Positions 35,344-44,086 of a stretch of 64,000 nucleotides of DNA are shown here, piece by piece. The DNA comes from Fusibacillus kribbianus (GTDB lineage Bacteria > Bacillota > Clostridia > Lachnospirales > Lachnospiraceae), in assembly GCF_030053595.1 (NCBI RefSeq), contig NZ_JASGBQ010000012.1, forward strand, positions 1 to 64,000, read 5' to 3'. The notes under the pieces are model-generated. The model did no database searches, had not been told where the DNA came from, and was given only the letters and a program-made list of their open reading frames with translations. How positions within the stretch are numbered: the stretch's first letter is position 1; each line of letters opens with the position of its first letter. The position numbers were made by a program, and so were the translations under genes.

Positions 35344-35974
35344 GTGGTGGTAAAAAGCATAATGCCAAATTATGAAAAAATGAAAACAGCATGGCGGATG
35401 TGTTTTAAAGTATGATCAGGAAGAAATGATCCGGAAATTTTCACTGGAGCATGACCGGCAATCCTTATTTATCCGTTTTGCAGGAAGAAGATACCGCATT
35501 GAACGATCAACAGGAATCGTCAATTGGTTGAATGAAGCTTTACAGACAGAAGAAAAAGCAGATTATAATGAGGTCATGACTATATATGACGTGCTTTGCT
35601 ATTCCAAAGAGAATTGCCGGCTTGCAAATGAATGGGTAAATGTAGCAAGTCTTTTTGCTGTACAGGGCGGCAGTCTGGAAAAAGGAAGCAGCTTTTTTCA
35701 GGAGGCCGGTAAATATTTTGATGGAAACACAAAGGAATTGGCTCATGCATGCGCGGCGCTTCGGGGAAGGAAGCTGGACAAGGGAGATGCTGCATATGAA
35801 CTTGATCTGTTTCCTTTTCTTCCCCTGATTCTGCGGTTTTGGGAATCAGATGAAGACTTTCCGGCGAGCCTGCAAATTCTGACAGATAAGAATGTTCTTG
35901 ACTATATGCATTATGAAACCTTGATGTTTGCCATTACACATATTTTTGAGCGTTTAAAAGGGAATATGAGATGA
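35344..35974 (+). pseudogene. DUF3786 protein gene, frameshifted near codon 22
   Basis: GTG 35344 (or 35347) follows AAGGAGG and opens a frame reading ...MPNYEKMKTAWRMCFK, which meets TGA at 35413. Skipping one base at 35410 continues as YDQEEMIRKFSLEHDRQSLF and runs to 35974, matching the continuous N-terminus expected for DUF3786 (NYEKMK...WR..F...D.EE...RF.LEHD). Without the shift only an ATG at 35426 with a poor RBS remains, giving 182 aa. Either a real inactivating indel, a programmed +1 shift at TTTTAAAG, or an assembly error. Confidence 0.65.
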
Positions 35975-35986
35975 TTTGACAATTTC

Positions 35987-36029
35987 CGGTTTGCAGGGAC
36001 AAAATAATCCTTGACAAAACCGGATTTTT
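35987..36029 (+). terminator. Possible terminator after the DUF3786 gene
   Basis: CCGGTTT (about 35987-35993) pairs with AAACCGG (36018-36024), followed by ATTTTT. The loop is long (24 nt), so this is only a weak call. It overlaps the next promoter. Confidence 0.35.
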
Positions 36030-36039
36030 CGTGCATAAT
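36011..36039 (+). promoter_or_regulatory. Promoter of the Tad pilus operon
   Basis: Consensus TTGACA (36011-36016) and CATAAT (36034-36039) with 17-bp spacing, 80 bp before the first tad gene. Confidence 0.65.
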
Positions 36040-36060
36040 CAGAATCATCAAATCTAAGAA

Positions 36061-36092
36061 GCCCGATTTCAGGGCGAAGATCCCTATTTTTT
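36061..36092 (+). promoter_or_regulatory. Possible attenuator in the Tad leader
   Basis: GCCC (36061-36064) can pair with GGGC (36072-36075), while AGGG (36071-36074) can instead pair with CCCT (36082-36085) followed by ATTTTTT. The two stems exclude each other. Both are short, so this is a suggestion only. Confidence 0.3.
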
Positions 36093-36119
36093 AAACTGAA
36101 CAGAGAACGGAGGATGCCG

Positions 36120-36653
36120 GTGAAGTGGCAGCTTTTTGTGGTGTGCGCAGTGGCGGCAGTGACGGATATCCGGTGGCGCAGGATCCCGGATTTCTGGCTG
36201 GAGATCTGGTTTTTTACCGGTCTTTTGCTGGCAGGTCTGTTTCCGGAAGGGATGGCTCCCTCAGGGGAGCCGGCGGGAACGGCGGCTTCGGCACAAGCAG
36301 CTTTTTGCTGCCTGTGCCGGGCAGCGGCAGTATTTTTACTCTTTTATCCTGCGTGGAGGCTGCGCATGACAGGCGCAGGTGATGTGAAGCTTTGCAGTGT
36401 CATGGCGGCCTTTATGGGAATTCCGGATTTTGCGGAATGTTTTCTTTACAGTCTGCTTTTTGGCAGTATCTTTTCTTTTTTTTATTTGCTTTTTCACCGC
36501 AGTCTGCGGCGAAGGCTTCGATATTTTCTGGTCTGGTTCGGACAATGTATTTCCCAAAACAGATGGCTTCCCTACAGAAGGGAGCAGGACATGGACGGCA
36601 CGATTCCCTTTGCAGCAGCACTTTTGCTGGGATATGGGATGTGGCTTTTCTGA
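36120..36653 (+). CDS. Prepilin peptidase, CpaA/TadV type
   Basis: A 177-aa A24-family aspartic peptidase with about five TM segments; the catalytic aspartates are in AVTDIRWRRIPD and in the GxGD motif MTGAGDVKL. It should cleave the leader of the Flp-type pilin. GTG 36120 is preferred: it has GGAGG at 6 nt, whereas ATG 36114 abuts the same GGAGG. First gene of the Tad operon. Confidence 0.85.
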   Translation: MKWQLFVVCAVAAVTDIRWRRIPDFWLEIWFFTGLLLAGLFPEGMAPSGEPAGTAASAQAAFCCLCRAAAVFLLFYPAWRLRMTGAGDVKLCSVMAAFMGIPDFAECFLYSLLFGSIFSFFYLLFHRSLRRRLRYFLVWFGQCISQNRWLPYRREQDMDGTIPFAAALLLGYGMWLF

Positions 36654-36670
36654 AACAAGGAGTGAAAGGC

Positions 36671-37696
36671 ATGGGCAGGATATGTATTGGAATTTATGAC
36701 AGAGAATGCGGCTATGCCAGGCGACTGGCGGGATATATCCGCAGGAGGTGTGAGGACAGTCTGGAGGTCCGGGTGTTTACCTCGGAACAGACATTGAAGG
36801 AATGTCTGGAGGGCGGCGGGCTGGATTGTCTGCTTGCCGGAGAAACGGTGCGGAACCTGTGGATAGGCTGTGAAAACCTCCTGGCTGTGCGGCTTTCTGA
36901 GGAAGGAAAAGAGAATCTGGATAAAAAAGCTGCCTGTATTGAAAAATATCAGTCGGCGGAACAGATATGGAGGAAGCTTCTCAGGGTGGGAGGAGAAGAA
37001 CTTTTCGGAGCTGGATTTCTATCCTCCGTTCAGCCGGAGGAGGAAACGGTTTTTATCGGAATCTGTTCTCCGCTGCATGGCTGCGGAAAAACCCGGCTGG
37101 GACTTTCCATGAGCCGTCTTCTGGCGGAATACGGAAAGACCCTGTTTGTCACCCTGGATGAGTTTTCCTGTCTTCCGGCTATCCTGGGGGAAGAGACACC
37201 GGAAGCGGATCTTTCGGAGATCTATTACTACTATAGCCAGGGAAGCCTTTCACAGACGAGACTTCAGATGGCTCTGTGCCGGTGGGGAAAAGCGGAATAT
37301 CTGGCGCCGGCCCGCCTGCCGGAGGACCTTTATCCGGAAGGGAAGCCTTATGGTGAAGAATTTATCCGCTGCCTGGCCGGAACTGCGGGGTGTCGCTACC
37401 TGGTCCTTGATCTGGGAAACAGTGTCCGGGGGAAGGAGAGCAGTCTGTTTTCTATGTGCCGGAAGCTTTATGTGCCGGACCGGGAAATGCCGGGAGAAGC
37501 ACTTCGGACAGAGGCCTTTCTCCAGTGGCTGGAGGAAACGGGACTTCCGGGTGGGAGGGTAGAACGATTTGTAATGGAAAAAAGTGAGACAGGCTGGTAT
37601 GAGACCGCGGATGGGGCCTATTCCGGGCAGCTTGGCGCTGTGGCGGAACGGCTCCTCAGACGGGGCGGACTCATGGAGGGAAAGGAGAAGGAATGA
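36671..37696 (+). CDS. CpaE/TadZ-like pilus localisation ATPase
   Basis: A 341-aa protein with an N-terminal receiver-like segment (GRICIGIYDRECGYARRLA) and a MinD/ParA-like domain with a deviant Walker A, SPLHGCGKTRLGLS, then TLFVTLDEFSCLPAIL and RYLVLDLGNSVRG. In Tad systems this protein places the machine at the membrane. ATG 36671 follows AAGGAG; it overlaps the next gene by 4 nt. Confidence 0.8.
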   Translation: MGRICIGIYDRECGYARRLAGYIRRRCEDSLEVRVFTSEQTLKECLEGGGLDCLLAGETVRNLWIGCENLLAVRLSEEGKENLDKKAACIEKYQSAEQIWRKLLRVGGEELFGAGFLSSVQPEEETVFIGICSPLHGCGKTRLGLSMSRLLAEYGKTLFVTLDEFSCLPAILGEETPEADLSEIYYYYSQGSLSQTRLQMALCRWGKAEYLAPARLPEDLYPEGKPYGEEFIRCLAGTAGCRYLVLDLGNSVRGKESSLFSMCRKLYVPDREMPGEALRTEAFLQWLEETGLPGGRVERFVMEKSETGWYETADGAYSGQLGAVAERLLRRGGLMEGKEKE

Positions 37697-38886
37697 AGCA
37701 GGAGTGGGATTGCGAAGAAAGGCTGCGCTGCCGCCTTTTGGTCCGACTGGAAATGGAGGGACAGGCACAGGACGAACGGATCCAGGAAATGATCGATGAG
37801 GAGATCGTCGAGGAAAGCAGGCGAAGCTGTTTTCCTCTGGAAGAAAGACTTGCCCTGCGCCGGCGTCTGTTCAACAGTCTGAGACGTCTGGATGTGATTC
37901 AGGAGCTTTTGGACGATGAAACGGTGACGGAAATCATGGTCAACGAGCCGGACAGCATTTTTGTCGAGCGGGCCGGAAAGTTGTTCAAATGGGAGAAGAG
38001 CTTTTCATCCAGGGAAAAGCTGGAGGATGTGATCCAGCAGATCGTATCCAGAGTCAATCGGACGGTCAATGAGGCAAGCCCCATTGTGGATGCCAGACTG
38101 GAGGATGGATCTCGTGTCAATGTGGTGCTTCGGGCAGCGGCCATTGACGGTCCGGCGGTAACGATACGGAAGTTTGGGAAGGAGGCCTTTTCCCTTGCTT
38201 ATCTGGTGAAGCTTGGAACCATCACGGAGGAAGCCGCAGGTTTTTTAAAGGAGTGTGTGAGATGCCGGAAAAATATTTTCGTATCAGGAGGAACCGGAAG
38301 CGGAAAGACCACCTTCCTGAATGCGCTTTCCGCGTGGATTCCCGGGGACGAACGGATCATTACCATCGAGGATTCTGCAGAGCTAAAGCTTCAGAATCTG
38401 GAGAATCTGGTCCGTCTGGAAGCAAGGCGTTCTTCGGGGGAAGGGGAACAGGAGATCACGGTACGGGATCTGATCAAGACGGCTCTGCGTATGCGGCCAT
38501 CGCGCATCATTGTTGGGGAGGTCCGGGACGGAGCCTGTCTGGATATGCTGCAGGCCATGAATACCGGACATGATGGATCGCTTTCTACAGGCCACGGGCG
38601 TTCCGCAAAGGATATGCTGGCCAGGCTGGAGACCATGGCCATGATGGGCGGAGATCTGCCTCTTTCCGCCATTCGGGAACAGATCGCTTCGGCCATTGAT
38701 ATTATGGTCCATCTGACAAGGGAGCGGGATGGAAGCAGACGGGTGGAAACGATTTTGGGGGTGAAGAGCTATGACAGGAGCAGGGAAGCATATGATCTCT
38801 GTCCCATTTTTGAAAAAAACCGGGAGAGCAGGAAGCTGGAAAGGGTACGAAAAGAGCCATTTTTGGAGAAGTATTTTGAAGGCTGA
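37693..38886 (+). CDS. Tad secretion ATPase, CpaF/TadA type
   Basis: A 397-aa type II/IV secretion ATPase powering pilus assembly: TEIMVNEPDSIFVE in the N-domain, Walker A GGTGSGKTTFLNAL, Asp box ITIEDSAEL, Walker B RIIVGEVRDGACLDMLQAM and His box GHDGSLSTGH. Start overlaps the upstream stop (ATGA). Confidence 0.93.
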   Translation: MKQEWDCEERLRCRLLVRLEMEGQAQDERIQEMIDEEIVEESRRSCFPLEERLALRRRLFNSLRRLDVIQELLDDETVTEIMVNEPDSIFVERAGKLFKWEKSFSSREKLEDVIQQIVSRVNRTVNEASPIVDARLEDGSRVNVVLRAAAIDGPAVTIRKFGKEAFSLAYLVKLGTITEEAAGFLKECVRCRKNIFVSGGTGSGKTTFLNALSAWIPGDERIITIEDSAELKLQNLENLVRLEARRSSGEGEQEITVRDLIKTALRMRPSRIIVGEVRDGACLDMLQAMNTGHDGSLSTGHGRSAKDMLARLETMAMMGGDLPLSAIREQIASAIDIMVHLTRERDGSRRVETILGVKSYDRSREAYDLCPIFEKNRESRKLERVRKEPFLEKYFEG

Positions 38887-39562
38887 GGCGGCAGTTCTCA
38901 TTTTCACTTATCTGTTTTACAGGAGCCGGATGGCGTTTCTGGCAATGCAGCCTCTTTCCGTTTGGATGGCTCGCCGCATGGGCAGAAAGGAACAGGAACG
39001 GAGGCGGCAGAAGCTCTGCAGCCAGTTTAAGGATGGGCTTCTTTCCCTGGCGGCATCTTTGCGGGCAGGCCATTCCGCGGAAAATGCCTTTCGGGATGCA
39101 GCCGGGGAGCTTGCCTTTCTTTACGGAACAGACGAGACGATAACCCGTGAATTCAGAAGAGTCGTGACCCGGACGGAGATGAATGTGCCGCTGGAGGAGG
39201 CGGTCCTTGAAATGGCAGAACGGTGCGGACTTCCGGATATTCAGAATTTTTCGGAGGTATTTTCAGCGGCCAGAAGAAGCGGAGGAGAACTGGGGAGGAT
39301 CATTCTGGACACGGTTCAGATTATTGCGGGCCGATTGGAGGTTCGGGAAGAAATAGACACTATGCTCCGGGGACGGCAGTATGAGCAGAAAATTATGAGC
39401 GTAGTTCCTTTGTTTCTTTTATTCTATATGGATGTCACATCACAGGGCTTTTTTACCGTGTTATATGGAACCGGGCTTGGCAGGGGGATTATGACAGGCT
39501 GTCTGGCGGTATATATGACAGCTGTCCTGCTGGCAGAAAAAATTGCCTGCATTCAGGTATAG
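38876..39562 (+). CDS. Tad inner-membrane platform protein, TadB-like
   Basis: A T2SSF-domain protein with QFKDGLLSLAASLRAGHSAENAF, GGELGRIILDTVQIIAGRLEV and two C-terminal TM helices. The start is uncertain. TTG 38876 has GGAG at 7 nt and overlaps the ATPase gene by 11 nt, while an ATG at 38771 (after GGGGGTG) would give 263 aa and overlap it by 116 nt. The longer version adds KSHFWRSILKAEAAVLIFTYLFYRS, which resembles family N-termini. Confidence 0.8.
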   Translation: MKAEAAVLIFTYLFYRSRMAFLAMQPLSVWMARRMGRKEQERRRQKLCSQFKDGLLSLAASLRAGHSAENAFRDAAGELAFLYGTDETITREFRRVVTRTEMNVPLEEAVLEMAERCGLPDIQNFSEVFSAARRSGGELGRIILDTVQIIAGRLEVREEIDTMLRGRQYEQKIMSVVPLFLLFYMDVTSQGFFTVLYGTGLGRGIMTGCLAVYMTAVLLAEKIACIQV

Positions 39563-39575
39563 AAAGGGGGTCATT

Positions 39576-40934
39576 ATGGGGAAAGTCAGCCTGTGGGCGG
39601 TGGATAAATACAGAAATTTGAAAATGAAATGTGGGAAACCGCCTGTTTCTGCCGAGCGGATCCGTATTTGTCGTCGGCTTCATCCCCGGGAGGAGCCGGA
39701 GGAGTATCTGCGAAGACTTGATGGAGGCCTGTTTGCTCTGGCCGGAGGCGTGCTCCTGACCGGCTGTCTGCTTTGCCTTGCAGTTCTGTGGCTGCGGCAG
39801 CAGCCGGAAAGAGTGGACTGGCTGAAACGGCCGGATTACGGGGAACCGGAAACGGCATATGAGCTAGAAGTTCAAAAAGGAAAGGAAGCTCCCCTTTCTG
39901 TGGAGGTGCTGGTTGAAGAACGGATCTATACAGAAGAAGAGGCGGAGGAAGCTCTGGAGGCAGCCTATAAGGAGGTCTTAAAAAGCATGCTGGGGGAAAA
40001 TGAGAGTATCGGACATGTGACGAAAGCTCTGAGCCTTCCGGAAAAGGCCCTGGGAGGCCGGGTCCTTGCCGATTGGAGGTCGAAGACTCCGGAGTTGTTT
40101 GATGACTGGGGGGAACTGAAGAAGCTTCCGGGAGAACTTTTGGAGGAGGGAGAGACGGGATTTTACGAACTCACTTTAGTTTGCGGAGAATACAGCCGCG
40201 AATATGAAATTGAGCTTACGGTCTGTCCACCGGAACAAACGGAAGAAGAAGTGTTTCTGGAAAGGATCAAAAAGGAAATAGAAGAGAAACTGGAAACACA
40301 AAAAGAAGCTGTCAGGATCGAACTGCCGGATCAGTACGATGGGGAGCCTCTGACCTGGTATGAAGAATCGGAGACAGGAGGAGGTATCTGGCTGTTTGGA
40401 ATTCCCGTACTGTGCTGTGTACTTTTGATTCTCCGTGAAAAGCAGAAGGAAAAGAAGAAGCTGCAGGGAAGGGAGACAGAGATGCTTTTGGATTACCCGG
40501 AGTTTGTATCAAAGTTTACCGTGCTTTTGCAGGCGGGGCTGGCAGCCAGAAATGTGTGGGAAAGGATGGTGAAGGAATATGAGGAGAGGAGAAAGCAGGG
40601 TGAGAAACCCAGATATGTATATGAAGAAATGCGGATCACCTGGAATCAGATGAAAAATGGGATGTATGAGAGCCGGGCCTACGGGGAATTCGGCAGGCGC
40701 TGCGGCATTCACGCCTATATGAAGTTTGGCGCGCTTCTCGAGCAGAACCTGAAGCAGGGAACGACCGGTCTTGTGCTGCGGCTCAGGGAGGAAGCGGAGG
40801 CTGCCTTTGAGGAGAGAAAAAATCTGGCAAGGCGGCTTTCGGAGGAAGCGGAAACGAAATTGATGCTGCCGATGTTTATGATGCTTTTTATGGTATTGAC
40901 TGTGATTATGGTACCCGCGTTTTTATCCTTTTAG
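39576..40934 (+). CDS. Tad platform protein, TadC-like, with large N-terminal extension
   Basis: A 452-aa protein. The C-terminal 180 residues are T2SSF-like (LLDYPEFVSKFTVLLQAGL, GTTGLVLRLREEAEAAFEER, last TM MLPMFMMLFMVLTVIMVPAFL). The N-terminal part has one TM (FALAGGVLLTGCLLCLAVLWL), then about 185 charged residues likely outside the cell, then a second TM (WLFGIPVLCCVLLIL). Ordinary TadC is about 300 aa, so the extra domain is notable. ATG 39576 follows AAAGGGGG. Confidence 0.8.
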   Translation: MGKVSLWAVDKYRNLKMKCGKPPVSAERIRICRRLHPREEPEEYLRRLDGGLFALAGGVLLTGCLLCLAVLWLRQQPERVDWLKRPDYGEPETAYELEVQKGKEAPLSVEVLVEERIYTEEEAEEALEAAYKEVLKSMLGENESIGHVTKALSLPEKALGGRVLADWRSKTPELFDDWGELKKLPGELLEEGETGFYELTLVCGEYSREYEIELTVCPPEQTEEEVFLERIKKEIEEKLETQKEAVRIELPDQYDGEPLTWYEESETGGGIWLFGIPVLCCVLLILREKQKEKKKLQGRETEMLLDYPEFVSKFTVLLQAGLAARNVWERMVKEYEERRKQGEKPRYVYEEMRITWNQMKNGMYESRAYGEFGRRCGIHAYMKFGALLEQNLKQGTTGLVLRLREEAEAAFEERKNLARRLSEEAETKLMLPMFMMLFMVLTVIMVPAFLSF

Positions 40935-40956
40935 GCGGGAGGAGAAAGGAGAGCTT

Positions 40957-41172
40957 ATGAAACTGGGAAAGTGCTTTGGAAAAACAGAGATTGCAGATAG
41001 GAGGGAAGAGGTTCCGGATATCTGGCAGGAGGAGACAGCAGTGGGAGTCGTGGAGATCATCCTGATTCTGGTGGTCCTGATCTCGCTGGTCCTGATCTTC
41101 AAAAAGCAGCTGACTGCGCTGGTGAAGGGAATTTTTATCCGGATCAACAGCTCGGCGGCAGATATCTACTGA
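40957..41172 (+). CDS. Flp-type (type IVb) pilin
   Basis: A 71-aa pilin with hydrophilic leader and EETAVGVVEIILILVVLISL, where the glutamate shortly before the hydrophobic stretch corresponds to the conserved pilin Glu5. GGAGAAAGGAG precedes the ATG. Its stop overlaps the next start (TGATG). Probably the major structural subunit; it is the only Flp-like gene in the operon. Confidence 0.85.
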   Translation: MKLGKCFGKTEIADRREEVPDIWQEETAVGVVEIILILVVLISLVLIFKKQLTALVKGIFIRINSSAADIY

Positions 41173-43064
41173 TGAAGCGAGAATCCTGCCGGGGAAGTAT
41201 TACTGTATTTTTTGCGCTGCTTCTCACAACGCTTCTTGCCCTCATCTGTACAGCGCTGGAATCGGCACGGCAGGCGGCAATTTCCTATCTGGCAGCGCAG
41301 GCAGAGCAGTCAGCTCTGGAGTCCGTCTTTGCCGGCTATTACCGGCCTCTGTGGGACAGATATCATCTTCTGTTTCTGGCAGACGGACCCGGGATGGAAG
41401 AAACCATGCGGGATTATCTGTCCTATTATGAGGAGCCGGAAAAGAGAACCGGCACAGGGGGAATCAATCTGTATGCTTTTCAGGGAAAAACGGTGGAATT
41501 TGAGCAGCTGATCACCGCCGTTGACAATGGTGGTCAGGCATTTATGACGGCTGTGGAGGAGGATATGAAAAGCCATGGAATGGCGGAACTGGCAGAGCAG
41601 CTGGCGGAACAGTCAAAGCTTCTCACAGAGGCAGAGACAGTCTCCGATTATATGGGACAGCTGGCGGGCTGCACCGAACAGGTTACCTCCATAGAGGAGG
41701 ATTATGAAAGGATGGAAAAGCAGGGCCGCCATCTGAAGGAGGTCTATGAAAGTCTGGAGGATGCTCTGGAGTCGGAAACCTTTAAGGAGGCATCGGGGGA
41801 AGCGCTGATTGCCGAAGTCAGACAGTGTGCAGAGGAGACAGCGGCCGTTGCTTCACAGTATTACGGAGAAATCTGCCTGCAGGCGAAAGAGCTTCAAACG
41901 GAGCTGGAGAGGGAGGAAGTCCTGCTTTTGGAAAAACGCGAGCATGTCAGTCAGACCTCTTATGAACAGATGGAGTCAGAGCTGGAAAATCTGAAGGAAT
42001 ATACGAAGGAGAATGGAACCAGGAGGACTGCGGCAGATGATCTGAATGAACTTCTGCAGAGAAATGCAGAACGCCTTGGAAAGACAACGATCTGGGAAGA
42101 TGGAAACGTCAGCGAGGATTTCTGTGAGGTGATCCGGTTGGGGAGTCGGGAACTTGATGTGATTCCGGATGGGATAGGTGCGGCGGAGAAGCAAAAAAGT
42201 TCTCTTCTGGATACGGTAAAGCAGTGGAAAACTGCCGGTATTCTCGGCCTGGTTCTGGAAGATACAAAGACTGTGTCGGCCAAATCCCTTCCGGAGACTT
42301 CTTATCCGTCTGACGTGCAGAATACGGTGGGAACAGCGGATGGCAGCGCACTGTGGGGGATACCGGCTCTGTATGCAGTCACGCATCTGGGATATTACGG
42401 AAATGAAGAGGAAACTTCTGTACTGGCTTACGAGGTGGAATACATATTGGGGAAAAACGAAACTGACCGGGAAAACCTCGCTGCTGCAGTGGAAAAGCTT
42501 TTGGCAGTACGCACGGGTTTAAATTTTCTGTATCTTTTAGGAGATCGGGAAAAGCAGGAGGAGGCAGAACTGGCAGCTGTTTCGCTGGTGGGTTTTACAG
42601 GAATTTATCCGCTGGTGAAGGCTGTGAAAGGTGTTCTTCTGGGAGCATGGGCTTTTGCGGAAGCAGTCTGCGACGTGCGGGTCCTTCTGAAAGGAGGAGA
42701 AGTACCGTTGATCAAATCGTCTGCAGACTGGAGACTGTCGTTGGAGGGAGCGTCCAATGCGGCTTCCTGCGAGCTTGATTCCGGAGAAAAGGACAGTATG
42801 TGGAGCTACAGGGCCTATCTTGCAGTGCTTTTACTGATGGAAAAAACGGAAGATCAGTGCTTTCGGATGATGGATGTCATGGAAGCAAATCTGAGGAGCG
42901 AAGATTCCGGATTTTTTATGGAAAACTGCGTTTCTTACGGGAGGGTACAGGTACAGTTTCAGGCAGAGCCGAAGTTCTTAAGGCTGCCTTTTCCGATGCG
43001 AATGGAACAGGTCGATTCCTGCTATGTGTTTTCTAAAACGGCTGCTTATGGATATTATGATTGA
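41172..43064 (+). CDS. DUF5702 protein, TadG-like
   Basis: A 630-aa protein with an N-terminal TadE/G-like membrane segment (GSITVFFALLLTTLLALICTA, then LESARQA) and a long Glu/Gln/Leu-rich region (about residues 125-300) predicted as coiled coil. The N-terminus and length match DUF5702 proteins of clostridial Tad loci. Probably anchored with the bulk outside. Start overlaps the pilin stop. Confidence 0.8.
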   Translation: MKRESCRGSITVFFALLLTTLLALICTALESARQAAISYLAAQAEQSALESVFAGYYRPLWDRYHLLFLADGPGMEETMRDYLSYYEEPEKRTGTGGINLYAFQGKTVEFEQLITAVDNGGQAFMTAVEEDMKSHGMAELAEQLAEQSKLLTEAETVSDYMGQLAGCTEQVTSIEEDYERMEKQGRHLKEVYESLEDALESETFKEASGEALIAEVRQCAEETAAVASQYYGEICLQAKELQTELEREEVLLLEKREHVSQTSYEQMESELENLKEYTKENGTRRTAADDLNELLQRNAERLGKTTIWEDGNVSEDFCEVIRLGSRELDVIPDGIGAAEKQKSSLLDTVKQWKTAGILGLVLEDTKTVSAKSLPETSYPSDVQNTVGTADGSALWGIPALYAVTHLGYYGNEEETSVLAYEVEYILGKNETDRENLAAAVEKLLAVRTGLNFLYLLGDREKQEEAELAAVSLVGFTGIYPLVKAVKGVLLGAWAFAEAVCDVRVLLKGGEVPLIKSSADWRLSLEGASNAASCELDSGEKDSMWSYRAYLAVLLLMEKTEDQCFRMMDVMEANLRSEDSGFFMENCVSYGRVQVQFQAEPKFLRLPFPMRMEQVDSCYVFSKTAAYGYYD

Positions 43065-43092
43065 GCATTTCATGGAAGGGAGGTGGGGACAG

Positions 43093-44070
43093 ATGCCCTT
43101 TTCCGTAAATCATTCTGCCGGTTCGGCAAAACACTCTCATTCAAAAAACAAAATAACGGCTTTCCAATTCTTGCCCGGGAAAGCAAACAAAAACACATCT
43201 CTCCAAGCGCAAAGTAAAATAAGTCTGAAATCGGTGATAATTCCCGAAAAAATCAACTCTCTTTTGCGGAAAAGGGTGTCTGCTCCTGCCTCCCGGATAA
43301 AACGATCAGGCAGGGCATCAAAAAATGTCCGCGGTTCCATGACACTGGAGGCAGCTCTGCTCATGAGCTTCTTCCTGCTGACGGTCAATCTTCTGTTTTA
43401 TTTCTTTTATCTGATGGAATTCCAGGTGGAGCTTCAGTTTGCATTGGAAAAGGAGGTACGGAAGACCGTCTGTCAAACAGTGCCTTCTGACTGGTCGTCA
43501 GGCGTTCTTTTAATGCGGATGAAAAGTGAACTGGAGGGGAAAGAAACCGGAATCACACTTGGAACCGGTGGGATCCGCCTGACAGAAAACAGGAATGACG
43601 GGGACGAGGAGATCCTGGATGTGACGGCAGTTTTTGAGGCGGGGCCGGATGCCTCGCTTCTGGGACCGCTGCGGGGCCGTTATCTGCAAAGATGCCGAAG
43701 GAGATTCTGGACAGGTCAGAGTTATATCGAACAAAGAGGTAGCGGGGAAAGCGAAGAGGATGCGGAATATGTCTATGTGACTCCGAATGGAACAGTTTAT
43801 CATGACAGAAGAGACTGTACGTATCTGATGCTGTCCGTGAGGGCAGTATCGTCCGGAGCCCTTTCCGGTTTGCGAAACAGTGACGGGGATAAATATAAGC
43901 CCTGCGAAACATGTATGAAGGGAATGACGGTATCCGAGATAGTCTATATCGCCGATTCGGGAAGAAGGTATCACAGCATACGAAACTGCAGCGGCCTGAA
44001 CAGATGGGTCATGAAGATTGCCAAGACAGAAGCAGCAGGGCTGGGAGCCTGCACAAGATGCGGACGATAG
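43093..44070 (+). CDS. TadE-like pseudopilin fused to tandem YHxxxxC domain
   Basis: A 325-aa protein. After a basic Ser/Lys-rich N-terminus comes the TadE-like segment GSMTLEAALLMSFFLLTVNL, and the C-terminal 100 residues carry two repeats: VYHDRRDCTYLM followed by CETC, and RYHSIRNCSGLNR followed by CTRC. The Cys/His pattern looks metal-binding (Ada or thermonuclease-type YHxxxC modules). ATG 43093 has GGGAGGTG at 7 nt; an ATG at 43024 lies inside the preceding gene. Confidence 0.75.
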   Translation: MPFSVNHSAGSAKHSHSKNKITAFQFLPGKANKNTSLQAQSKISLKSVIIPEKINSLLRKRVSAPASRIKRSGRASKNVRGSMTLEAALLMSFFLLTVNLLFYFFYLMEFQVELQFALEKEVRKTVCQTVPSDWSSGVLLMRMKSELEGKETGITLGTGGIRLTENRNDGDEEILDVTAVFEAGPDASLLGPLRGRYLQRCRRRFWTGQSYIEQRGSGESEEDAEYVYVTPNGTVYHDRRDCTYLMLSVRAVSSGALSGLRNSDGDKYKPCETCMKGMTVSEIVYIADSGRRYHSIRNCSGLNRWVMKIAKTEAAGLGACTRCGR

Positions 44071-44086
44071 GAGGTAGGAAAGAGGT

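Noticed and set aside
36392-36670. Longer version of the CpaE-like protein starting inside the prepilin peptidase gene
   Set aside because: ATG 36671 has a good RBS and matches the family start; the upstream part is an overlapping frame of the peptidase gene.
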